From Schistocerca nitens (lineage: Eukaryota; Arthropoda; Insecta; Orthoptera; Acrididae), in assembly GCF_023898315.1 (NCBI RefSeq), contig NC_064614.1:497442109-497506108 (forward strand): a DNA stretch of 64,000 nt, read 5' to 3'. This document shows positions 34,631 to 44,597 of this stretch, one piece after another. The stretch's first letter is position 1. The number at the start of each line of letters is the position of its first letter. The position numbers and the translations under genes were made by a program. The notes below the pieces were generated by a model that searched no databases, was not told where the DNA came from, and worked only from the letters and a program-made list of their open reading frames with translations.

Positions 34631-34641
34631 TGGTGTCAGAG
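34631..34641 (+). promoter_or_regulatory. primer-binding site for minus-strand synthesis
   Basis: Two bases after the LTR lies TGGTGTCAGAG, whose first ten bases are complementary to the 3' end of a leucine-type tRNA (ending TCTGACACCA). This fits the usual position and type of primer site in insect gypsy elements. Confidence 0.65.
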
Positions 34642-34857
34642 AAAGAACCCTTGGCTCAATATGAGGTGTGAATGACAGTCACTAATGGTCCACAGTTAGT
34701 ATTGTTTAATGTGAGAAAGGATAGATGTTGCATAGTAGTCGTAATACTTTCTTTATTTAGAAGTGTATTTTCTCTCATAATTTCAAGGGTTTGTCGAAAA
34801 TATTTAAACATCTTTTTTATTCAGTGTGGTAAGATTGTGTAACTACTAGTTTGTAAA

Positions 34858-35748
34858 ATGATGACACGAAATCGTACAAAGTCAGAGTCAGCACCACAAG
34901 CGGTTTCTACTGAGGAAGCTATTCAGATCTTAGTTAATCAGATAGAACAGTTGAGTGAGGTTAGGCAAACCAGTTCAATCCCTCCCACCCTAGATTCCTC
35001 AGCAGCAGCCTTAGTATCTCCTTTTTCAGGTAAACCTGGCGAAGACATAACAGCCTTTTTTGATGATTTAGTAGCAGCTGCAAAGTTAGGATCATGGTCA
35101 GATGAACAGCTCTTACAAATGACAAAGTTAAGATTGACAGGAGAGGCTAAAGCACACGTCTTATACCATGAAGAATTACGGAATGCTCCAACATTTGAGG
35201 AATTGAAGAAAGGATTGCTTAAACGTTTTCAAAAACAGAACAGCTGTAGATTTTATAGGGAACAATTAAACACTATCACTCAGAGGCAAAACGAGTCGTT
35301 AGAAAGTTTTGTAGATAGGATTAGAAAAGTTAATATTAACACCTATCAGTTGACAACTAGTGATGAAGCAAATAAAGTTATTTTACAAGAGGCAGAAAAT
35401 AGAGCTCTGGATACATTTTTACGTGGGTTACCTCTTGAAACGTCCCGTCGTGTCAGAGCAGAGTTTCCTAAAAATTTAGCGGAAGCTGTATCTGTGGCGA
35501 CAGCTTTCGAAGAAATAGACGTTGCCACCAGATACAAGGAGAAGCGAAATGTATTTTCAGCAGGAGTACGATGTTTTAGGTGCGATCGACAGGGACATAT
35601 AGCAAAAAATTGCAGACAACCTCAATGCACTAATTGTCAAAGAATAGGTCACACATTCAAGGAATGCAGGTCTAAGAAAGTTTTTGGAAATAGAAATCAG
35701 TTAAACTCCAACGGGAATGTCGGAACCGCCGCCAGGCGTTCCCAATAA
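34858..35748 (+). CDS. gag: gypsy Gag polyprotein
   Basis: The 296-residue ORF encodes the structural Gag protein that packages the retrotransposon RNA. The central part has the retrotransposon-gag fold signature (LRLTGEAKAHV...FEELKKGLLKRF...ESLEDFV-type blocks, here NESLESFVDRIRK). The C-terminus has two CCHC zinc knuckles at residues 239-252 (CFRCDRQGHIAKNC) and 257-270 (CTNCQRIGHTFKEC) that bind nucleic acid. It is intact from the ATG at 34858 to the TAA at 35746-35748. A GTAAGATT donor-like site lies 28 bp before the start and could serve a spliced message for the 3' ORF. Pol overlaps in the -1 frame. Confidence 0.9.
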   Translation: MMTRNRTKSESAPQAVSTEEAIQILVNQIEQLSEVRQTSSIPPTLDSSAAALVSPFSGKPGEDITAFFDDLVAAAKLGSWSDEQLLQMTKLRLTGEAKAHVLYHEELRNAPTFEELKKGLLKRFQKQNSCRFYREQLNTITQRQNESLESFVDRIRKVNINTYQLTTSDEANKVILQEAENRALDTFLRGLPLETSRRVRAEFPKNLAEAVSVATAFEEIDVATRYKEKRNVFSAGVRCFRCDRQGHIAKNCRQPQCTNCQRIGHTFKECRSKKVFGNRNQLNSNGNVGTAARRSQ

Positions 35749-38363
35749 AATTTCATGCCATTAAGGCGAATGTGAAGGCGGAATGCTGGTTATCTGCTAC
35801 CATACAGGATAAAGAGGCAAGGATACTAGTGGATACAGGCGCAAACGTATCAATAGTGAGTAATGAATGTATTGGAGAAAAGAAATATGACCCTCCAAGG
35901 TATAGATTGAGTGGAGTAGGAGGAGGTACAGTGAAGTCATTAGGATGTACATCATTGATTTTCTATATTCACGGTGTACAATTTCAGGAAGATGTAGAAG
36001 TGTTAACAAAGGTAACTGACGGGTACGACGCGATCCTAGGACTGGATTTCCTGAATAAACATCACGCTAAAATTGACCTCAGACAGCAAACTGTAGAACT
36101 TAGCGGAATAGTGTTTCAGCTAGGTGACACCACTGCAAAGGGCCCGCTGCCGCAAGATTTCCCCAACCGGAAGGCGAAATCAACTGTACTGCGTGCAACG
36201 TCCTTGAAGGTTGATTCGCGGGATCAGATACCATCTGGCTCAGGAAAACTTTTCTGGATGACCGTTGACCCCGAAGTACCTACAGATACAGTGTGTCTAA
36301 TAGAGCCTTTAGAGGAAAATGAGGAATTAGATGTATCACATTGTTTTGTACGTAGAAGTGTTGTACGGGTTCAAGACGTTGAGGGAGAAAGAAAAATACC
36401 GGTACATATTGACAATTTCGGAGTGGAGGACAAAGAGTTGCATAAGGGAATATTAGTAGCTACAGTCAGTACTTTTGAAGAAGAAGATTTCATTTGGTCA
36501 AATATTAATGATGGTCAGAAACCAGACGCCTATAAAACCGCATTACGCCGGAAGATTGAGCATTTGAAAGGAAATGATAGAGACACGATAGAAGCAGTTT
36601 TAGTTGAGTTTCAAGATTTATTTAATGCAGAAGGTCCACTGCCAGCAACAGATCTCACACAGCATAGGATCCCAACAGGAAATAGCCCCCCAGTTTATAG
36701 GAAGCCTTATAGAGTTGCGCATCACTTACAGCCAGTACTGGATGAATTTATAGAACAGCATCTAAAAGATGGAATTATAGAATATTCTGATTCGCCTTAT
36801 AATTCAAATATCGTAATTATTCCAAAGAAGTCTCCCGACGGTACGAAACGATATAGATTTTGTTGTGACTACAGACACCTTAACAAACAAACTATCTCAG
36901 ATGTTTATCCTCTTCCAAACATTACAGATATCATTGACAGTTTGGGTAACAGTAAATACTTTTCAACAATCGATCTACGTAGCGGATATCATCAATTGGA
37001 AGTTGTTCCTGAAGATAGGCATAAAACAGCATTTTCTACCCCTGGAGGCCATTGGCAATTTAAAAGAATGCCTTTCGGTTTGAAAAATGCACCAGCAACT
37101 TTTCGAAGACTACTCGATGGAGTATTGCGAGGACTCAAAACTCAGCAATGTTGTGTATATCTAGACGATATTATTGTATTCTCCAAAGACATTAATGAAC
37201 ATGCTGTGCGTCTGCGTAATGTTTTTCAGAGACTTAGAAAAGCTAAATTAACATTAAATATGGAAAAATGTACTTTTGCATTGACAGAGGTTACATACCT
37301 AGGGCATGTCATTAGTAAAAAAGGAATTAAAACAGATCCTCGATTAATTTCGGCAGTTAAGGACTTCCCAACACCACAACGCGTTAAGGAAGTACAAAGT
37401 TTCATTGGTCTCGCATCGTACTACCGGAAATATGTTCAAAATTTCGCTGAAATTGCCCGACCCTTAACCCAATTATTGAAAAAGGATGCAAAATTTCATT
37501 GGTCTGAAGATTGTGAATCAGCATTTCAAACCCTTAAAGATAAGTTAACACACAGTCCAGTATTAGCCTACCCAGATTATAATAAAGAATTTATTTTATC
37601 CTGTGACGCAAGTGGTCATTCAGTAGGAGTTGTTTTGAGTCAGAATATTAATGGCGCGGAACACCCCATAGCCTACGCTTCGAGACAACTAACAACGGCA
37701 GAAAGAAATTATTCCACAACGGAGAAAGAATTGTTAAGTGATATTTATGGTATCAAATACTTTAAATGCTACTTGTATGGTAGGAAATTCAAGGTCATTA
37801 CAGACCACGCAGCTTTAAAATGGTTGCTTGGATTAAAGGATCCATCTAGTCGTCTTACCCGTTGGGCCCTATGTCTTTCCGAAATGGATTTCGAAGTTAT
37901 CCATAAACCAGGCAAAAAACACACGAATGCAAATTGCCTAAGTCGGAAAATAGCACTTTTGGAAGCAACAGGCCGAGATACTGAGGACTGGAGAAAGGCA
38001 CAAGATGAGGATACAGAATGCAAAAAATACGCAACTCAAAAACAATTTTGCTTTGAAGATGGTGTATTATGCCGTAAAACAAAACTTGGACCGCGAATTG
38101 TTGTTCCCCAACACCTTAGACAAGAAATAATGGCAGAGGCCCATGATCATATCCTAGCAGGACACGGTGGACAGCGGACAACCGAAAGACGTGTAGCAGA
38201 GCGATTTTGGTGGCAAACCAGAAAGCAGGATGTTGCGCAGTACATTCGTAATTGCATTGCGTGCGCACAACGAGCTGAACTTTCTCGTTCCCTTACAGAG
38301 GCTCCCCGAGGCTTCATGTCCATATCAAATCTGCGGAGTGGGTCTCTACGGGCCATTTCATAA
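35748..38363 (+). CDS. pol: gypsy Pol: protease, reverse transcriptase, RNase H, integrase N-terminus
   Basis: The frame is open before the gag stop and has no ATG at its head (the first listed codon at 35772 is GTG), so Pol is probably made by -1 frameshifting from gag. Counting from 35772, the protease motif LVDTGA is at residues 19-24, the RT active site YLDD at 463-466, and the RNase H entry SCDASG near 610. The integrase zinc finger (H..H...C..C) lies at about 790-833. The ORF ends at a TAA (38361-38363) shortly after a frameshift near 38300, beyond which the integrase continues in another frame. Everything upstream of that shift looks intact. Confidence 0.9.
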   Translation, partial: KFHAIKANVKAECWLSATIQDKEARILVDTGANVSIVSNECIGEKKYDPPRYRLSGVGGGTVKSLGCTSLIFYIHGVQFQEDVEVLTKVTDGYDAILGLDFLNKHHAKIDLRQQTVELSGIVFQLGDTTAKGPLPQDFPNRKAKSTVLRATSLKVDSRDQIPSGSGKLFWMTVDPEVPTDTVCLIEPLEENEELDVSHCFVRRSVVRVQDVEGERKIPVHIDNFGVEDKELHKGILVATVSTFEEEDFIWSNINDGQKPDAYKTALRRKIEHLKGNDRDTIEAVLVEFQDLFNAEGPLPATDLTQHRIPTGNSPPVYRKPYRVAHHLQPVLDEFIEQHLKDGIIEYSDSPYNSNIVIIPKKSPDGTKRYRFCCDYRHLNKQTISDVYPLPNITDIIDSLGNSKYFSTIDLRSGYHQLEVVPEDRHKTAFSTPGGHWQFKRMPFGLKNAPATFRRLLDGVLRGLKTQQCCVYLDDIIVFSKDINEHAVRLRNVFQRLRKAKLTLNMEKCTFALTEVTYLGHVISKKGIKTDPRLISAVKDFPTPQRVKEVQSFIGLASYYRKYVQNFAEIARPLTQLLKKDAKFHWSEDCESAFQTLKDKLTHSPVLAYPDYNKEFILSCDASGHSVGVVLSQNINGAEHPIAYASRQLTTAERNYSTTEKELLSDIYGIKYFKCYLYGRKFKVITDHAALKWLLGLKDPSSRLTRWALCLSEMDFEVIHKPGKKHTNANCLSRKIALLEATGRDTEDWRKAQDEDTECKKYATQKQFCFEDGVLCRKTKLGPRIVVPQHLRQEIMAEAHDHILAGHGGQRTTERRVAERFWWQTRKQDVAQYIRNCIACAQRAELSRSLTEAPRGFMSISNLRSGSLRAIS

Positions 38364-39285
38364 AACACCTGCTGGTAATAAGTATGTCCTTACAATTATA
38401 GATCACTTTTCACGCTACCTAGCTATGGTGAGTCTCCCAGATCTGCAAGCAAATACAGCTGCCCAAGCTTTAGTTAACAACTGGATACTTAAATTTGGCG
38501 TACCTGAAGCTATTATCACAGATCAGGGATCTAATTTTATGTCTGAATTAATGAAACAGCTTTGCCACTTACTAAAAATACGTAAATTACGCACAACTCC
38601 GTTACACCCTCAGTGCAACGGGCGTACAGAAAGAGTTCATCGGACAATTGGCAAGATGCTTAGTTATTATATTAACGAACAACATTCTAATTGGGATACG
38701 TATTTACCAATAATCGTGTCGGTATACAACGCTAAAACGCATGAAGCAACTGGCATGTCACCTTATGAAGTGGTCTATGGGAGAAAAATGCCGTCCCCTT
38801 TTGATGTAATCAGGCAGAAAAACGGAAAAGTCGGAGAAACAGTAAGAGATTTCAGTCGAATGATGAAGGATGTATGGAAAAAGGTTCAAAAATCTAATAC
38901 AAAGGCTTTGGAACGACAGGAAAGATTAGGTAATACCCAAGCTAAATATCCAAATTACAAAATCGGTCAGTGGGTTATGCTTTCAACTCCTTATATTGCG
39001 AAAGGAAAAACGAAGAAATTTGTAACAAACTACAGAGGTCCTTATCAAACTATTGAGATCACGTCACCAGTCAACGTCAAACTGCAACTGCCCACCCGAA
39101 CTACTATTGTCCATGCAAGTCGTTTAAAACCTTTTAAGGGCGCTCCAGATGTAATTCCTTCAACAATAGTGTCTGCTTTTCCGAAGGGTGGAGGAAGTTC
39201 CCGTAAAGGAAAAAGAGTTGCCACGCCAGCACAACATACAGACATGGCACCATACAATCTTCGATCAAGGGTACGAATGTCCTAG
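38300..39285 (+). pseudogene. gypsy integrase catalytic core and C-terminus, out of frame
   Basis: The frame open from 38230 becomes meaningful near 38305 and encodes the integrase core. The block normally carrying the first catalytic Asp (GVDLYGPF-like) reads GVGLYGPF at about 38342. The second Asp is in ITDQGSNFM (near 38516) and the catalytic Glu in CNGRTERVHRT (near 38611). The C-terminal domain includes YKIGQWVMLSTPY and VHASRLKPFKG, and the protein ends APYNLRSRVRMS. The lost frame and the Asp-to-Gly change both point to an inactive integrase in this copy. Confidence 0.85.
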
Positions 39286-39437
39286 TGGAATCTTAGTAGA
39301 CTGTGGATAATATACAAATGTAAATAATTAATACATGATAATGGTTTAAAAAAAATGTAGATCTTGTAGTTAACAATGTATTCCTTCTTTTATTCGTTTT
39401 TGTTTTTACTAGGTTGGTAGGTTCATAACCATGTTGT

Positions 39438-39752
39438 GTGCTTTTTTCAGAAAACGCCATGCAAGCATTTCCTACACAAAACCTGTCCTACCTCAATGAC
39501 TCCCTTGACAGTTCCCTTCTGAAGTCATTAGATACGTTCATAAACTCACAGCAAGGCAAAATTGATGCCAATGTTATGATGAAACATGTCTTAAAATTAA
39601 AAAGTGAACACAAAACTAAAATTATAATGCTAGGAACGGGTATATCTGGAACCTTTGTGTTGGTGTTTCTGCTTTGTACAGTTTTCTTTTATTTAAGACG
39701 AAAAAAGAAGCCAAATAATAATATACCACTTCATCAAATCCCTGTTAACTGA
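39438..39752 (+). CDS. small single-pass membrane protein ORF in the env position
   Basis: The open frame 3' of pol gives up to 104 residues; the first ATG in frame is at 39459. A hydrophilic part of about 55 residues is followed by one hydrophobic membrane span near residues 62-86 (IIMLGTGISGTFVLVFLLCT...) and a basic RRKKK cytoplasmic tail. A TTTTTTCAG splice-acceptor-like site lies just before (near 39442-39450), as for spliced env messages in errantivirus-like elements. It has no surface domain, furin site or signal peptide, so it is either the C-terminal remnant of an envelope gene or an accessory protein. The function is not known. Confidence 0.5.
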   Translation: MLFSENAMQAFPTQNLSYLNDSLDSSLLKSLDTFINSQQGKIDANVMMKHVLKLKSEHKTKIIMLGTGISGTFVLVFLLCTVFFYLRRKKKPNNNIPLHQIPVN

Positions 39753-40170
39753 ATACCACACTCTTAACTGGTGTACTTCAGTTGTTACTTTTGAGCATTA
39801 GTGTATTAATTTTGTTTGTTGCACTTCAGTCTTTACTAAACAGTTAAAATAAACAATATTGTAGAATAGATATTCTTGCATTAGTATAGGGTAGATTAAA
39901 CAGGTGTTGCTATGTAAATTTCTAAGTGAATAATCTATTTTTGTTTATTCATTGTCATCAAGGTTTGTTAACTTATTACAACCATTTATGTAAGAACTAT
40001 GCGATTCATGACCGTTCAGTGCTTTTGTTAAGTGATAAAATATTTTCAACATACTTAATGTGAAGCGTGTGTAATCTTCTAAGTCGAGAGTTTCATTGCT
40101 TATGTTAGTGCTTTTGCCGTGTGAAGAGTGGAGGAATGTTGATTGGTAAATTCGAGGGCGAATTTCTCCG

Positions 40171-40183
40171 AAGGGTGGAGGAA
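40171..40183 (+). promoter_or_regulatory. polypurine tract
   Basis: AAGGGTGGAGGAA sits immediately upstream of the 3' LTR, the expected primer for plus-strand DNA synthesis. A second GAAGGGTGGAGGAA-like tract near 39183 lies inside the integrase C-terminus. Confidence 0.85.
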
Positions 40184-41616
40184 TGTTGAGTGGTACTTAA
40201 GTAAATAAATCAGTGAAATCAAAGTGAACTAGAAATTAGGATATAAATGAAAAACTTGGTTTAGTTTCGAGAGTTACATACTGGCATTCAGCGGGCAAAA
40301 CAGCAGAACAGAAGAGACAATGACCATGAAGTCAGCAAGTTCCACATAAGTGGGCGCTGTCGATTCAGCCGTCAGGGCATCGCCCGACCGGCTCACGTGT
40401 TTCTCAGTTGTCGTATGTGAGCAAAGGCCCTCGCCTACATCCCAAGAGCCAATGACCGACGTTAAGAAGATTCTTCGAGAAGCTTTTCAACGTGACAGAA
40501 GAGGCAATGACCGGCTCACGTGTTTCTCAGTCGTCACATGTGATCAAAGGCCCTCACCTACATTCCAAGAGCCAACGACCGACGTTAAGAAGATTCTTCG
40601 AGAAGCTTTTCAACGTGACAGACGAGGCAATGACCGTGAAGTCGTTCACCTCCAGTAAACTGAAGTGAATAAATACGCGAGACGCAGTGGGCCAGAGGGA
40701 TGAAGACGGAGACAGAGACGGAGACGGAGACGAAGACGGAGACGGAGAGGAGAGACGAAGAAGACGAAGAAGTTTTCAGTCAGTTTCGGTGCTGAAGACC
40801 GTCATGCAAGAAGAGATTGCATCATGCACAGACGCACCAAGTCCGCCGCTGTAATGGAATAGCAAGCAGCAGCCGCGGCGCCAGAAGACAGAAGTTAAAA
40901 GGTATTTGAAGTCTGGTTTTTACATACCCGGGTGACTCGTGAGGACGGGAAGGAGACGGCCTCACATCAGTAGTCACCTGTGAGCTGGGATGAAGACCTG
41001 ACAGCCGAAGACTGGCAAGCGGGAGTCCGTGGTTCGAGTCTGCCACACTGGCCTTCCCCTGCCGCGCCGCTCCGCTGGCCGACGCAGAACACACGCGGCC
41101 GCTTAGAGAAGAGAAACACTGGGACGCCACACCCAAGGTATCATCCGATGCACGACTTCGCTCGCAATAATTAAACCGGCCACCTCACGCTGCGCGTCTC
41201 CAGTCAGCTGGGCGAGACGGCGACACGAGATACACACCGCTACGCGTAATCAGACGCCGCCGCCGCCGCCGCTGCCGCAGCAGAAGACTTCACAAACGAC
41301 ACAGCTGCCGCTCTCCGAACCAGAACATTCCGTAAGATACAGTTGTAGAAATCTTCAATAAAAGTTATTTTATGTAAAAATGATGTTTCATTCGACCTCA
41401 TACCCGAGCCAAGGAAGAACCCACCCTGCCCACATGTTGTTAAGAGAGAAAAGTTAATTTATTTAATATTTTCACCCTGACAGAATGCTTTAGAATGCTC
41501 ATCCTGACAATTGACTCGCATCGAAAGAGAAAACCCAGTTACATTTAGTGACAGAAGTGTCACATTTAATAACACAACTGTTACATTTGGTATCAGAAGC
41601 CGTTTTAGTTGTTACA
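40184..41616 (+). repeat. 3' LTR of the gypsy element
   Basis: It has the same length (1433 bp) as the 5' LTR and is nearly identical. Differences seen include one C/T at the start of the GGGCGCT block, one G/A in the GACGGA tract, two in the GAGGTTAAAAGG region, one in CTGACTGCCG, one in GTAACAATG and one in CTTCAGAATG. The inner duplication, TATA-like box and AATAAA are all retained. Confidence 0.95.
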
Positions 41617-42474
41617 ATACTGCTAAAAGATGGCATCGCTGTTGGTGAAGACATCAGGCATGGAGGGATGTGGGTGGTTCACAGCTGTCAGCCTGTCTTC
41701 GACTACTATCACAGGTCCCATGCGAGTGGAGGGGAATATCTCCCACGGCATAATACGCCTCCACCAGCCTGCATCCATGGCGCAGTGCACGATTCGAGCC
41801 ACCGTTCACCTGGATTATGGCGTTTGTGGAGACGACCATCGACCTACTGTAGCAAAAATGTGATTCACCCGAAGAGCCAACACGTTCCCATTGATCGATG
41901 GTAGAATCCCGATGGTCCCACGCCCATGGCAATCATAATTGATGATGTCGTTGGGTTAACATTTGAAGATATAGGGTAGGGGTGATCAACAATGTACGAT
42001 GAATTGTGTGCTCCACAACACTTGTGCGTGCACCAGCATTGTGCTCTTTCGGCACAGATGCCACATATCACCATCTATCCCACTTTACAAAGCAGACAAG
42101 CCACTGAACCCCACGTTCTGTGAAGAGTCATGGATGTCCAACCATTTAGCGCCTAATGGTAGTTTCACTGTCCTTCTACATCTTGCTGAAGATGCTCACC
42201 ACAGTAGCATATGAACATTCGACCAGCTTCGCTATTTTCCTAATACTCGTTCACAGGATCTGCATTATAGTAATCTGCCCTTTGTCAAAATCGCTTATCT
42301 CAATGAATTTCCCCTTTGTAGCTCACATCTTCGCTATGGTGATCCACCGCCCATGTCTGCTCCACTTACACATTTTTGATACCACGTCATGTGCCTGCAA
42401 CGCCACCAGGCATCCAGCGCCTCGGTGGATAATGGTCATAATGTTTTGGCTGATCAATATCTGTACTAGTGTAG
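41617..42474 (-). mobile_element. Tc1-like transposon (family B), part right of the gypsy insertion
   Basis: The right end (about 42421-42474) carries the TIR, which reads inward as ACTAGTACAGATATTGATCA on the minus strand. Minus-strand reading then gives a decayed helix-turn-helix region (FDKGQI..., KIAKLVECSYATV, near 42210-42300). The frame 41932-41654 contains WERVGSSGESHF, matching the first catalytic block (SDESHF) with a changed first residue. The C-terminal block lies on the other side of the gypsy element at 32997-33185. Confidence 0.65.
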
Positions 42475-42478
42475 TAAA

Positions 42479-44430
42479 ATGGCGGTTTTAATTAGTTTTA
42501 GAATGGGTGAATACGGAATTGAAAATTCGCACAAGACGCCCCAAGAGAAAAAACTGAAATCTAAACACACTCAAGTGTATCTAAAGATTTTGGAAAATAT
42601 GTTTTCTTGGGTTAAATCGGGACCGAACGAATATTGGGCATTTTATGTTTTATGCAGAAAGGATTTTAGCATTCCTCACGGCAAGCAAACCGACTTGCGC
42701 CAACTCGAAGCACGTACGGGACATGCATTAAAATAGAAATGTAGAGTTGAATCAAAGAAACTGCAGAATTATTCCGTAAGTAAAAAGAATACAATGGAAC
42801 ATCAAAACGTCGCGTCAAGTGAATCGGCCTTAGTGTAGAAACGCAGCATATTTTCGATAGTTCTGCAATGGCTTCAAAGATTTCTTATCGATGAACAAAA
42901 GTGAAAATGTTGGTGAAGAATGTGCTGGCTCCCAAAAGTGTGAATGACTTCTTAGACAGTTTAAGAGGCTCATAAAGACCTCGAATTTTATTTTTCATTG
43001 GCAATAGACGCATCACAGAAGGGCAACAGAAAGACATTTCCTATTTGTTTTCGCCATTTCGATCCAAAGGAGTACAAAACAAATTTTTGAGTTTCATTCA
43101 AAATGCTGATGAAACCTCTTCAGGAGCGACTGATTTGCTACTGCAAAGTTTAGATATCCACAAGTTGAGTGTAAATAAAGTTTCTTCATACAGTGGCGAA
43201 TTGCACTGATCATATACTCACCAATGCAATTATGAAAGCGACTACTAAATTAGATATCGATGTGGAAAGCATAGTTTAAAGTAATTGAAATCTTTTTACC
43301 AGTTCGTGGAACTGAAATGGACAGAGATACTTACACATGTACTCACAATATGGCTTTCTTTGACTATAGCTGTAAACAGGATTCTTCTGAACTGGGATAC
43401 CATCAAAAGCAATTTCCAAAATTTTTGAGGTCAGTTTTTCTGAAGAAAAACCCTGAGCATGACATAATGCCAGAAATACACTTCCATTCTGTGAGCAATG
43501 TTGAAAATCTTTTGGATACAGTTACTCTAACACAGCATTAGAAGGTTATGATCTAAGTGTCTTTGAAACCATAAACCAAATACACATTCTAACTGATAAG
43601 CTTAAACAGAGAGAAAAGTATGGTTTTTATGGCTGAAAGGCAAAACAACTATTGGATGGCTTATCGTCTTACTTACAAAAAAATGTTTCATCAGATTTCA
43701 GGGGCTTTTACTGTATTTACTTCAGTACGTGGAAAAAACATACATTACTACCAATAATCAATATGCATGATGAGCTTGGTTTTCCTTGGAAAATGAAAAT
43801 GAATATATAGACTCTGAAACTACAATGGAAATTCTGAATCTGAGAGATTACGTTTATATTGATAGCTTGTATGAATAATTCTCTGAATTCAAGGCTAACT
43901 TATTTGAAAGTGTGAACATGGACAATAGTGACGTTTCAAAGTGATTACATTTCTTTTCAGCTGAACCAGAACATGAATTTAAAAACGTTTATAAGATAAT
44001 GGAATTCTTGTTCAGTGCACCAGGAACTAATGATTTGTGGAAAAGTTGTTCTTATTAATCAATAACAAATAGAATGAGATAAAAAAACAAGTGTAGTACA
44101 GAATTGATCGAGGCAGAGGTCCAAATTATGGTGAATTTTAACGAAACACGTAAAGAATTTTTTGAATATCTAAAACAGGATCTTACATTATTGAAATATG
44201 CGAAAACATCAACAAAATATTACTAAAAGTTAGAGGAATGTGTATGAATGCTTATCATATTTGTAAATAAAACGTTTAGTAGGTACACATTTTTTTTAAA
44301 GAAAAGAAATCCTAAAAAATTTGAAAATACTCCACAAACTCCTTTGGGTTACCGACTTTTAGCGATTATTAACGTTCCTCAGAAATCATTAGGTACAGAT
44401 AACTGTTGCGCGTTTCAAGCAATAAAGTAG
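42479..44430 (+). pseudogene. hAT-like (BED/ZMYM-type) transposase relic
   Basis: The ATG at 42479 begins an intact stretch of 85 codons ending in a BED-like zinc finger (FYVLCRKDFSIPHGKQTD..., near 42640-42700). The rest is scattered over frames with many stops. Recognisable parts include TFPICFRHFDPKEY-like wording near 43035, IHKLSVNKVSSYSGE near 43157, WTEILTHVLTIWLSL near 43320 and KNPEHDIMPEIHFHSVSNVE near 43449. QIHILTDKLKQREK (near 43578) and STELIEAEVQIMVNFNE (near 44098) follow; the last is part of the dimerisation region. No TIRs or 8-bp duplication were found. Confidence 0.6.
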
Positions 44431-44597
44431 TATAAACTAACTTGCTTGGCTTCAAATTCATGAGACTGGTTGTGCACGGCTTTACCTAATCTACATCTAC
44501 ATCTACATCCATACTCCGCAAGCCACCTGACGGTGTGTGGCGGAGGGTACCTTGAGTACCTCTATCGGTTCTCCCTTCTATCCCAGCCTCGTATTGT

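Larger units (their letters stand above)
33196..41616 (+). mobile_element. Ty3/gypsy LTR retrotransposon, nearly complete and young
   Basis: Two 1433-bp LTRs (TG...CA) enclose a primer-binding site, gag, pol with protease, RT, RNase H and integrase, a small third ORF and a polypurine tract, in the Ty3/gypsy order. The 4-bp duplication ATAC lies at 33192-33195 and 41617-41620. I counted about seven differences between the LTRs by eye, so the insertion is recent compared with its surroundings. A frameshift and a changed catalytic residue in the integrase make this copy defective on its own. Confidence 0.93.

Noticed and set aside
35797-39257. Minus-strand open frames across gypsy pol (for example 37769-38023 and 39045-39257)
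   Set aside because: They are shadows of the coding strand with no motifs of their own.
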